This document shows, piece by piece, positions 32,663 through 40,387 of a DNA stretch of 64,000 nucleotides. The notes beneath the pieces are model-generated. The model did no database searches. It saw nothing but the letters and a program-made list of their open reading frames with translations, and had not been told where the DNA came from. This DNA comes from Sinomonas atrocyanea (GTDB lineage: Bacteria > Actinomycetota > Actinomycetes > Actinomycetales > Micrococcaceae): assembly GCF_001577305.1 (NCBI RefSeq), contig NZ_CP014518.1, positions 124,001 through 188,000 on the forward strand, read 5' to 3'. Each line of letters opens with the position of its first letter. Positions within the stretch are counted from its first letter, which is position 1. Both the position numbers and the translations under genes were made by a program.

Positions 32663-34303
32663 ATGGAGGAGCTGGCTGCCCCGTTCGACCTCATCGTCGT
32701 AGGCGGGGGCATCAACGGGCTCGGAATCGCCCGCGACGCCGCGGTGCGCGGCCTGCGGGTGATCCTGCTGGAGCAGGACGACCTGTGCAGCGGGGTGTCG
32801 GCCTGGTCGGGCCGCCTCGTCCACGGTGGCCTCCGCTACCTCGAGCATCGCGACTTCCCCCTCGTGCGGGAGTCGCTGCGCGAACGCGAACGGCTCTTCC
32901 GCCTTGCCCCGCACCTCGTGAAGCCGCTGCGCCTCCTCATGCCAATGTACTCCCACAGCAGGCGTCCGGCGTGGCTGATCCGGGTGGGGATGTACCTCTA
33001 CGACGCGCTCTCGTTCGACAAGAAGACCGAGGGCCATGAGGTCCTCAGTGCCGAGGCGACACGCAGGCGGTTCCCCGGCATCGCCGACGACGGCCTCCGG
33101 GGCGCGGTCGTGTTCACCGACGGGCAGGTCGAGTACGCCGAGCGGCTGTGCGCCGAGGTGGCCGTCGCCGCGGCCGGCGCCGGGGCCGTGATCCGGACCA
33201 AGGCCCGGGTGGAGGAGCCCGTCATGAAGGCCGGGCGGGTGGCGGGCGTCCGGTTCCGCGACATGCTCACGGGAGAGATGCACGAGGCCCTCGCGCCGGT
33301 CGTCTTCAACGTCGCCGGTCCGTGGATCGACCGCATCTTCCGGCGCGGGGCGCCCGAGCAGCCACGGCTCAACGGCGGGACGAAGGGGAGCCACCTCGTG
33401 GTGGACCCGTTCCCCGGGGCGCCCTCCGACGTGGTCTACTACGAGTCCAAGACCGACGGCCGCCTGGTCCTCGTGATCCCCTGGATGGGCCGCTACCTGA
33501 TCGGCACCACCGACCTCCGCTTCGACGCCGATCCGGGCGAGGCCAGGTGCGACGCCGACGAGATGGCGTACCTGCTCGGCGAGGTGAACGAGCTGATCCC
33601 CGAGGCGCACCTGACGCCGGACGACGTGCTGTTCACCTACTCCGGGGTCCGGCCGCTGCCGTACGCCCCGGGGGTGCCCGAGTGGCGGGTGCCGCGCAGC
33701 CATATCCTCCACGACCACGCCCCCGACCTCCCCGGCCTGGTGACCGTGGTCGGCGGGAAGCTGACGACGTATCGCCAGCTCGCCCAGGACGCGGTCGACG
33801 ACGTGTTCAAGCGGCTGGGCCGCAAGAGCCCCGCCTGCGTCACGGCCAACCTCCCGCTGCCCGGGGCCGCGGGGAACCTCGAGGAGGCCCGAGGGCACCT
33901 CCTGGCCGGTGGCCTGCCGGCGGCGACCGCAGACCGGCTCGTGGCCCTCTACGGAAGCCGGGCACTCGACGTCGTCCGCGAGGCCGAGGGCGACAGCAGC
34001 CTCCTCGCCGTGCTGGACCCGGGAACGGGAGCCATCGCCGCCGAGCTGGTGTTCGCCGTGCGGCACGAGTTCGCCAAGACGCTCACCGACGTCCTGGCCC
34101 GGCGCATGCTCCTCGCCTTCGAACCCGACCACGGGGTCCCGGCCGTCCAGGAGGCCGCCGCCATCCTGGCCTCGCAGCTCGGCTGGGACGCGGAAAGGAA
34201 GGCCAGCGAGATCGCCGCGTACTTCGACTGGCTGTCCCGCCTCGCCGTTCCCGGCCGCGCCGGAGCGCAGGCGGACAGCGCCCTGGGGGGACCGGTCCGG
34301 TGA
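32663..34303 (+). CDS. FAD-dependent glycerol-3-phosphate dehydrogenase family protein (GlpD/EryB-like)
   Basis: This 546-residue flavoprotein has the FAD dinucleotide motif DLIVVGGGINGLGIARDAAV near residue 9, then WSGRLVHGGLRYLEHRDFPL, VVFTDGQVEYAERL, FNVAGPWID, NGGTKGSHLVVD and FTYSGVRPLPYAPG. The C-terminal domain is a GlpD C-terminal cap. GlpD oxidises glycerol-3-phosphate to DHAP; the relative EryB oxidises erythritol-4-phosphate in the erythritol pathway, where the regulator is also SorC-type. It could do either. It starts behind AGGAAGGAAACTGCA and overlaps the kinase GTG by 4 bases. Confidence 0.87.
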   Translation: MEELAAPFDLIVVGGGINGLGIARDAAVRGLRVILLEQDDLCSGVSAWSGRLVHGGLRYLEHRDFPLVRESLRERERLFRLAPHLVKPLRLLMPMYSHSRRPAWLIRVGMYLYDALSFDKKTEGHEVLSAEATRRRFPGIADDGLRGAVVFTDGQVEYAERLCAEVAVAAAGAGAVIRTKARVEEPVMKAGRVAGVRFRDMLTGEMHEALAPVVFNVAGPWIDRIFRRGAPEQPRLNGGTKGSHLVVDPFPGAPSDVVYYESKTDGRLVLVIPWMGRYLIGTTDLRFDADPGEARCDADEMAYLLGEVNELIPEAHLTPDDVLFTYSGVRPLPYAPGVPEWRVPRSHILHDHAPDLPGLVTVVGGKLTTYRQLAQDAVDDVFKRLGRKSPACVTANLPLPGAAGNLEEARGHLLAGGLPAATADRLVALYGSRALDVVREAEGDSSLLAVLDPGTGAIAAELVFAVRHEFAKTLTDVLARRMLLAFEPDHGVPAVQEAAAILASQLGWDAERKASEIAAYFDWLSRLAVPGRAGAQADSALGGPVR

Positions 34304-35814
34304 CTGCGCGGTACGTCCTCGCGCTGGACGAGGGCTCCACGAGCGCCAGGGCAGTCCTGGTCAGCCTCGAGGGCGAGATCGTCGCCGAGGCACGCAATCC
34401 GGTGGTCCCGACGTTCCCGCGGCCCCGCTGGGTGGAGCTCGATCCGATGGCCCTCTGGGAGACCCAGCGCCGGAGCATGCAGGCGGCCATGGCCAAGGTC
34501 GGCGCGACCACGGACGATCTCGCGGCGGTGGGGATCACCACCCACCGCGAGACGTGCCTGGTCTGGGACAGGCGCACCGGCGAACCTGTCCACCCGGCCC
34601 TGATGTGGATGTCGAAGCAGACCGACGCGATCATCGACGGCTGGCGCCTGGACGGCCTGGACGCCGAGTTCAGGAGCAGGACGGGCCTCTTCAACGACTC
34701 CTTCTTCAGCGCGGCGAAGCTCGCCTGGATCCTGGAGAACGTCCCGGGTGCGCGCGCCCGCGCGGAGCGGGGCGAGCTCGCGGCCGGCACCGTGGACACG
34801 TGGCTCCTCTGGCAGCTCACCGGCGGCAGATCGCACTTCACGGACCACAGCGAGGCGTCCCGGACGGCCCTCTTCTCGCTCGACGCGCTCGACTGGGACG
34901 AGAAGCTCGCCGAAGCGTGCGGCATCCCGCTGCGCCTGCTGCCCCCGGCCCTCGCCTCAGACTCGCACTTCGGCGAGATGCGGCCGCAGGACGTGGGGCT
35001 GCCGGGGACCGCCTCGGTCCCCATCATGGCCATCATGGCCGACCAGCAGGCGGGGATGTTCGGGCAGGCCTGCTTCGAGTCCGGCTCGGTCAAGAACACC
35101 TACGGCACGGCGGGCGTGCTCACCGCCAACACCGGCTCCACGCCGGTCGTCGTGGACGGGCTGACGGCCAGCGTCGGCTGGACGGTGGCCGGCACCACGG
35201 CGTACGAGCTCGAGGGCGTCGTGTTCCACTGCGGCCAGACGCTCCAGTGGATGCGCGAGCGCCTCGGGGTGCTCAAGCCCGAGGAGCAGATCGAGGAGGT
35301 CGCCTCGCGCGTGCCGGACACGGGCGGCGTCTACGTGGTGCCCGCCTTCGCCGGGCTGTGCGCGCCCCACTGGTCGCGGGACAGCCGGGCCAGCATCGTC
35401 GGGCTGACCCTCGAGAGCGGTGCCGAGCACGTGGTCCGCGCCGGGGTGGAGGCCATGGCCTACCAGACCCGCGACAACGTCGACGTCCTGTGCGCCTCGG
35501 GCCTGGCCGTTCCCGAGCTCAAGGTCGACGGCGGCGCAGCCCGCAGCGACCTGCTCTGCCAGTTCCAGTCCGACATCCTCGGCATCCCGGTGCGCCGGCC
35601 CGCGGAGCTCGAGAGGACGGCCCTCGGCATCGCCCACCTGGCCGGCATGGGGGTCGGCCTCTGGGAGCAGGACGACCTCGCGACCGGATGGCGGCTGGAC
35701 CGGGTGTTCGAACCCCAGATGTCCGAGGACCGCCGCGAGGCCCTGTATGCGGGGTGGCAGGACGCCGTCCAGAGTGTCCTCGGCCGCCACCCCGCAGCCA
35801 AGGCCGCTCCGTGA
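34300..35814 (+). CDS. FGGY-family kinase, glycerol-kinase-like
   Basis: This 504-residue kinase is close to GlpK but divergent at the substrate loop. The phosphate loop is LALDEGSTSARAVLVSLEGE (GlpK: DQGTTSSRA). GITTHRETCLVWDRRTGEPV retains the Arg-Glu pair that holds glycerol, and ADQQAGMFGQACFESG retains the catalytic Asp; NTYGTAGVL replaces NTYGTG. The segment MWMSKQTDAII replaces the usual VWQDRRT. Glycerol or a related polyol are likely substrates. GTG start and tight overlaps on both sides place it in one operon with the dehydrogenase and the lipoate genes. Confidence 0.85.
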   Translation: MTARYVLALDEGSTSARAVLVSLEGEIVAEARNPVVPTFPRPRWVELDPMALWETQRRSMQAAMAKVGATTDDLAAVGITTHRETCLVWDRRTGEPVHPALMWMSKQTDAIIDGWRLDGLDAEFRSRTGLFNDSFFSAAKLAWILENVPGARARAERGELAAGTVDTWLLWQLTGGRSHFTDHSEASRTALFSLDALDWDEKLAEACGIPLRLLPPALASDSHFGEMRPQDVGLPGTASVPIMAIMADQQAGMFGQACFESGSVKNTYGTAGVLTANTGSTPVVVDGLTASVGWTVAGTTAYELEGVVFHCGQTLQWMRERLGVLKPEEQIEEVASRVPDTGGVYVVPAFAGLCAPHWSRDSRASIVGLTLESGAEHVVRAGVEAMAYQTRDNVDVLCASGLAVPELKVDGGAARSDLLCQFQSDILGIPVRRPAELERTALGIAHLAGMGVGLWEQDDLATGWRLDRVFEPQMSEDRREALYAGWQDAVQSVLGRHPAAKAAP

Positions 35815-36563
35815 GCGTGCCGGGCCCGTTCGGCACCGGCCCGATGATCCTCGACTACGGGATGGGCCGCCGGTCGGGAGACGAGGACATGGAGCTGGCC
35901 GCCAGCCGTCTCGCCGCCCTCGCCCGCGGGGGCCACGCCGGGATCGACATCTCGATCCCGCAGCAGACCGCGGCCTTCGGACGCCTCGACTCCCGCCTCG
36001 CGGGCTACGGGCAGGCCCGGGCGGCGCTCGCCGAACGGGGCTACGCGTCCGTCATCCGCCCGGTCGGCGGCCACCTCGCCGTCTACGGCCCGGGGGACCT
36101 CGTGGTCCACCTGTGGGCGCCCCACCCGGTCTCCCGCCTGCACATCCGCGAGCGTTTCGAGCTCTTCGGCCACGGGACGGCGCGGGCGCTGCGGGCGCTG
36201 GGCATCGACGCGCGCATCGGGTCGGTCCCCGGCGAGTACTGCAGCGGCGAGTACAGCATCAATGAGGCCGGCACCTCGAAGCTGGCCGGAACCGGCCAGC
36301 GGATCACCAAGCACGGCTACCTCTTCAGCGCGGTGGTCATGGTGGAGGAGGCCGGGCCGGCGCGCGCCGCCCTGCAGGAGGCCTACGGGCTGCTGGGCCT
36401 CGAGTTCTCGCCGGCCAGCGTGGGCTGCGTCGCGGACTCCGCGCCGGGGGTCACCGCCGAAGAGCTCGGGCACCTGCTTGCCGCCGAGCTGCAGCACGTC
36501 CTGGCCCCGGCCACCGGGATGCTCGTCTCGGTCCCGTTCCACGCGACGGGGGCGCGCCGGTGA
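35811..36563 (+). CDS. lipoate-protein ligase / lipoyl(octanoyl)transferase-like protein
   Basis: This 250-residue protein belongs to the biotin/lipoate A/B ligase family. RPVGGHLAVYGPGDLVVHL matches the ligase RRxxGGGAVYHxxGxL block, and SKLAGTGQRITKHGYLFSAV contains the conserved catalytic-site lysine (K157). Members transfer lipoate or octanoate onto lipoyl domains. GTG 35811 overlaps the kinase stop. The neighbours lipA and, in the same putative regulon, a free lipoyl-domain protein make a dedicated lipoylation role likely. Whether it uses free lipoate with ATP, octanoyl-ACP or an amidotransfer cannot be read here. Confidence 0.8.
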   Translation: MSVPGPFGTGPMILDYGMGRRSGDEDMELAASRLAALARGGHAGIDISIPQQTAAFGRLDSRLAGYGQARAALAERGYASVIRPVGGHLAVYGPGDLVVHLWAPHPVSRLHIRERFELFGHGTARALRALGIDARIGSVPGEYCSGEYSINEAGTSKLAGTGQRITKHGYLFSAVVMVEEAGPARAALQEAYGLLGLEFSPASVGCVADSAPGVTAEELGHLLAAELQHVLAPATGMLVSVPFHATGARR

Positions 36564-36615
36564 CGGAACTCCCGGCAGCACACCTCCACCACCACACCAC
36601 GGAAGGAGTCCTGGC

Positions 36616-37581
36616 ATGACGATCGCCCCCGAGGGCCGGCGGATGCTGCGGATCGAGCAGCGCAACGCGGCCGTGCCGGTCGAGCGCAAGCCGGACTGGA
36701 TCAAGGCCAAGGTCCAGATGGGCCCGGAGTTCGTCCAGCTGAAGAAGCAGGTGAAGAAGGAGGGCCTCCACACCGTGTGCGAGGAGGCCGGCTGCCCGAA
36801 CATCTTCGAGTGCTGGGAGGACAAGGAGGCCACCTTCCTCATCGGCGGCTCCGAGTGCACCCGCCGCTGCGACTTCTGCCAGATCGACACCGGCAGGCCC
36901 TCCCCGCTGGACCGCTTCGAGCCGACCAAGGTCGCCCGCTCGGTCCAGTCCATGGGCCTGCGCTACGCGACCGTGACCGGCGTGGCCCGCGACGACCTCG
37001 AGGACGAGGGCACCTGGCTCTACGCCGAGACCATCCGCAAGATCCACGAGCTCAACCCCGGCACCGGGGTGGAGATCCTCATCCCGGACTTCTCCGGCAA
37101 GCCCGAGCACATCGGCGCGATCTGCGAGGCCGCCCCGGAGGTCTTCGCGCACAACGTCGAGACCGTCCCGCGCCTGTTCAAGGCCATCCGGCCCGCCTTC
37201 CGCTACGAGCGCTCCCTGGACGTGCTCACCCAGGGCCGCGACCACGGCATGGTCACCAAGTCCAACCTGATCCTGGGCATGGGCGAGACCCGCGAGGAGA
37301 TCTCCCAGGCCCTGGCCGACCTGCACCAGGCCGGCTGCGACCTGATCACCATCACCCAGTACCTGCGCCCCTCCGAGCGCCACCACCCCGTGGAGCGCTG
37401 GGTCAAGCCCGAGGAGTTCGTCGAGCTGTCCCAGGAGGCCGAGGAGATCGGCTTCCTCGGCGTCATGAGCGGGCCCCTCGTGCGCTCCTCCTACCGCGCC
37501 GGCCGCCTCTGGGCCACCGCCATGCGCAAGAAGGGGCGCACTCCTTCCTCCCCGGATTCCTACCCGAACGTGAACGAGTAG
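36616..37581 (+). CDS. lipA: lipoyl synthase
   Basis: This 321-residue radical-SAM enzyme inserts two sulfurs into octanoyl groups on lipoyl domains. Both clusters are present: the auxiliary CX4CX5C (C55, C60, C66 in CEEAGCPNIFEC) and the radical-SAM CX3CX2C (C81, C85, C88 in CTRRCDFCQID). The C-terminal SGPLVRSSYRAG serine that ligates the auxiliary cluster is intact. ATG 36616 has GGAAGGAG upstream. Location behind glycerol-type genes is unusual, since actinobacterial lipA normally stands beside lipB. The last 22 bases overlap the convergent dipZ-like gene. Confidence 0.95.
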   Translation: MTIAPEGRRMLRIEQRNAAVPVERKPDWIKAKVQMGPEFVQLKKQVKKEGLHTVCEEAGCPNIFECWEDKEATFLIGGSECTRRCDFCQIDTGRPSPLDRFEPTKVARSVQSMGLRYATVTGVARDDLEDEGTWLYAETIRKIHELNPGTGVEILIPDFSGKPEHIGAICEAAPEVFAHNVETVPRLFKAIRPAFRYERSLDVLTQGRDHGMVTKSNLILGMGETREEISQALADLHQAGCDLITITQYLRPSERHHPVERWVKPEEFVELSQEAEEIGFLGVMSGPLVRSSYRAGRLWATAMRKKGRTPSSPDSYPNVNE

Positions 37582-39347
37582 AGCTCGACGCCGGGGCTCG
37601 CCTCGACCTCGAGGGTCCCGGAGCGCTGCTGGTCCCCGTCGAGGAGGACGTACGAGCGCGGGGTGCCGCCCACCTCGACGGTGCGCTCGCCGTCCGGTCC
37701 CCTGACCGTGAGCTTCCCGGTGCCGCCCACCACGGCCTGGACCTGCTTGGCGGTGAAGTCCAGCCGCACGGACGGCTCTCCAGTAGGCGAGCCGGCGGCG
37801 GCGGGCGAGGGGCCGGCGTCGTGCGCGGAGCCCGCGGTGATCCGCTGGGAGTCGAGCGTCCACGGCCCGGAGAGCGCGAACGAGCCCGGGCGCTGCTGGG
37901 CGGGGAAGGAGAAGGTGCCGGGGCCCGCGCGGTACGCCCCGGGGCCGGCGTAGGCGTTCTGCTTGGCCACCCCGAGGAAGGTCTCCGGGGTGGTCCCGGC
38001 TGCGACGGCGGTGCCGGCCGACTCGACGGGCTGGGGGAGCGCGATGCCGGGGTGGGCGTCGGTGAGCAGCTGCCGCACGAGGGCCTCGGTGGTCTGGTAG
38101 CCGCCCTCGCCCTGCTGGATGTGCCGCACCGTGCCGTTGGCGTCGATGAGGTACTGGGCCGGCCAGAAGCGGTTCCGGTACGCGGTCCAGGTCGCGTAGG
38201 AGTTGTCCATCGCCACGGGGTAGTCGATGCCGTGCTCCTTCACCCCGGCCTCGACGTTGCGCTGCTCGCGCTCGAAGGCGTACTCGGGGGTGTGGATGCC
38301 GATCACCTCGAGTCCGGCGGACTTGTAGGCGTCATTGAGCTGGACGATGTGCGGCAGGGAGCGCTGGCAGTTGATACACGAGTAGGCCCAGAAGTCGATG
38401 AGGACCACCTTGCCGCGCAGGCTCTTCAGGTCCAGGGGCTGCGAGCCGATCCAGGCCGTCGCGTCGCGCAGGGCGGGCGCGGGGCCGCAGTCCTGCAGCG
38501 ACGTGGCGCCCTGGGTGCAGTTGGACAGCGCGCGGTTCTCGTCGGTGACGAGGCCGCCGAGGTCCAGGGGTGTGCCCGCGGAGGGGCGCAGCTGGTCCTG
38601 GAGGGACGCCGTGTAGTCGGGGATGAGGCGCTGGAGGGTGGCCGGGAGGTCGAGCGCGAGGCCCGCCGCGAGGGCGATCATGAGCGCGCCGGCTGTGAGG
38701 CGGACGCCCCGCTGGCGCCTGCGGAAGGCCTTGAGCCGCTCCGCGAGGCCGCGGCCGGCCAGGGCGAAGAACAGCAGCGGCACCGAGACCCCGACCGCGA
38801 ACGCGAGGGTGAGCGCCACGGTCTCGGGCCCGATCCGTCCCGTGGCGCCCGAGACCGTGATGGCCGCGAGCACCGGCCCCGCGCACGGGACGAACACGGC
38901 CCCGAGCGCGAGCCCCAGCCCGAACCCGCCCCGGCGGGCGTCGACGCGGCGCTGCGGGATCCACGAGAACGGCTTCTCGAGCCACTCCTCGACCCGCGGG
39001 ACCATGAGCCCCAGCCCCACCGCCGCGAGCACGGCGATGCCGGCCCAGCGCAGCACGTCCTGCGGCAGCCCGAGCGCCGAGAGCGCGAGCGAGCCCAGCA
39101 GGGTCACGAGGCTGAAGCTCAGCACGAGCCCGCCGATGACCTGGAAGGGGCGCCAGCGGGACGCCTGCCGCACCCCTCCGCCGAGGTCACCCCGTGCGCC
39201 TGCTGCGGCGGGGGCGGACGACGGCGCCCCCCTCCGCGCGCTGTCCAGCCCGCCGGAGAAGAAGATCACCGGCAGCACCGGGAGGATGCAGGGCGAGATG
39301 CCCGTGATGAGACCGCCGAGGAAGCCGATGAGTATGTTCTCGCCCAT
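37560..39347 (-). CDS. DipZ-like thiol-disulfide protein (CcdA membrane domain fused to thioredoxin)
   Basis: This 595-residue protein starts at ATG 39347 with a CcdA/DsbD-type membrane domain whose two redox cysteines are in GISPCILPVLP and FVPCAGPVLAA. A linker leads to an extracytoplasmic TlpA-like thioredoxin domain with YSCINCQRSLPH (CINC). A C-terminal beta-rich domain (TFSFPAQQRPGSFALSGPWT) ends the chain. Mycobacterial DipZ has the same three-part layout. It carries electrons across the membrane to extracytoplasmic thiols. The upstream part of the open frame (to 39647) is low-complexity and was excluded. Its 3' end overlaps lipA by 22 bp in convergent orientation. Confidence 0.88.
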   Translation of the reverse strand: MGENILIGFLGGLITGISPCILPVLPVIFFSGGLDSARRGAPSSAPAAAGARGDLGGGVRQASRWRPFQVIGGLVLSFSLVTLLGSLALSALGLPQDVLRWAGIAVLAAVGLGLMVPRVEEWLEKPFSWIPQRRVDARRGGFGLGLALGAVFVPCAGPVLAAITVSGATGRIGPETVALTLAFAVGVSVPLLFFALAGRGLAERLKAFRRRQRGVRLTAGALMIALAAGLALDLPATLQRLIPDYTASLQDQLRPSAGTPLDLGGLVTDENRALSNCTQGATSLQDCGPAPALRDATAWIGSQPLDLKSLRGKVVLIDFWAYSCINCQRSLPHIVQLNDAYKSAGLEVIGIHTPEYAFEREQRNVEAGVKEHGIDYPVAMDNSYATWTAYRNRFWPAQYLIDANGTVRHIQQGEGGYQTTEALVRQLLTDAHPGIALPQPVESAGTAVAAGTTPETFLGVAKQNAYAGPGAYRAGPGTFSFPAQQRPGSFALSGPWTLDSQRITAGSAHDAGPSPAAAGSPTGEPSVRLDFTAKQVQAVVGGTGKLTVRGPDGERTVEVGGTPRSYVLLDGDQQRSGTLEVEASPGVELYSFTFG

Positions 39348-39436
39348 GCTCCCAGTTCGGGGCGGGGGCCGAGTGTGGATTGGGGGCATGCCGCGCCGGT
39401 GGGCCGGACGACGGCCGAGGATCCCCGCACCGACCG

Positions 39437-40165
39437 TCAGCGGAGTGCGATGAGCAGCATTTGCGACGTACCGGGGATGCAGGTCTGGAGGAAGATGGGC
39501 GGGTAGCCGCCGGCGAAGCCTCCGAGTACTCCCTCCCCTGCGCCCTTGGGCACCACCATCCGGGCGGAGGCCGTGAACGTGCCGTAGCCCTGCACCGTGA
39601 CCTTGGTGCCCGGCTGGATCCAGCTCATCCTGTTCCATCCACCGCACAGGTCGTGCTCGGCGATGCTGATCGACACCGTAACGGGGGTGAAGCGGACCGG
39701 TCCCTGACAGGCGTCCACGGAGGCTTGGCCTCCGGCGCCGACCACCGGGATGAAGGCGCTCGGCGGCTGGGCGGGTGCGGGTGCCGGCGGGACGGCGGCG
39801 GGCGGAGCGGCCGCGACCTGCGCCGGCTGTGTGTGGGCGGCCTGCGCCTGGGCCGCGGCCTGCCGCTGGGCCTGCTGCGCCGCCGCCTGCTGGGCGGCAG
39901 CTTCCTGCGCAGCGCGCTGGCGGGACTCTTCCGCTCGGGCGCTCTCAACGATCTGTGCCACCCGCTGGTCAGCCGCTTCATGGGCGAGCTGGGCCAGCGT
40001 GTGTTGCTCCGCGGCGGGATCGGGAGCTGGAGCGGCCTCACGGACCACGCTGGCCGGAACAGACGGAGCAGCAACGACGGCGGACAGCCCCCCGATACCC
40101 AGGAGGCAGATGACGACCGCTGACGGCGCGACGCGGGATCTCTTGAAGGCTGGGAGTGGGGCCAT
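39437..40165 (-). CDS. secreted or membrane-anchored Ala/Gln-rich protein
   Basis: I do not recognise a named family. From ATG 40165 (242 residues) the N-terminus has positive charges and one hydrophobic stretch (SAVVICLLGIGGLSAVVAAP), a signal anchor or signal peptide. Residues about 50-100 form an Ala/Gln/Arg coiled-coil (RAAQEAAAQQAAAQQAQ), followed by a Pro/Ala linker. A C-terminal domain with two cysteine pairs follows (VDACQGPVRFTPV, HDLCGGWNRMSW, PPIFLQTCIPGTSQ) and resembles sortase-less, cysteine-stabilised surface domains. A longer frame to 40279 is possible. It ends 89 bases from the dipZ-like start, whose thioredoxin could act on it. Confidence 0.65.
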   Translation of the reverse strand: MAPLPAFKRSRVAPSAVVICLLGIGGLSAVVAAPSVPASVVREAAPAPDPAAEQHTLAQLAHEAADQRVAQIVESARAEESRQRAAQEAAAQQAAAQQAQRQAAAQAQAAHTQPAQVAAAPPAAVPPAPAPAQPPSAFIPVVGAGGQASVDACQGPVRFTPVTVSISIAEHDLCGGWNRMSWIQPGTKVTVQGYGTFTASARMVVPKGAGEGVLGGFAGGYPPIFLQTCIPGTSQMLLIALR

Positions 40166-40225
40166 GGCGACGACCTCTGATCGGGCCGGAACTGGCTCCG
40201 GCGTCTGATCTCCAAGGTCCTCAGA

Positions 40226-40252
40226 GGCGGTAATGGCGGTAAAGGCGGTCAA
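40226..40252. repeat. three 9-bp tandem repeats
   Basis: GGCGGTAAT, GGCGGTAAA and GGCGGTCAA stand head to tail in the 222-bp region between the secreted-protein gene and the flavoprotein oxidase gene. They precede the leftward secreted-protein gene by about 60 bp and may be operator half-sites. The rest of this gap shows nothing recognisable. Confidence 0.6.
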
Positions 40253-40387
40253 ACCGAATGGCGTCCTGATCAGGCGCAAGTCAAGTGGAAGGGTCCTCGC
40301 TCCGCGTGGCTACCAAGTACTGAGGGCAAGCAGAGCAGGTAGGAGTGCCGGAACCCGGGCGTGAAAGCTCGGGGCCGGCCCCCTCGA

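Noticed and set aside
8831..37581. Possible mobile island origin of the catabolic region
   Set aside because: No integrase, transposase, tRNA, direct flanking repeats or shift in GC or codon use could be seen. Only the EIIB junction suggests rearrangement.
36777..39506. 909-codon rightward frame over lipA and the dipZ-like gene
   Set aside because: Composition is Arg/Gly/Ala/Glu low-complexity. It crosses two convergent, well-recognised genes and is a shadow.
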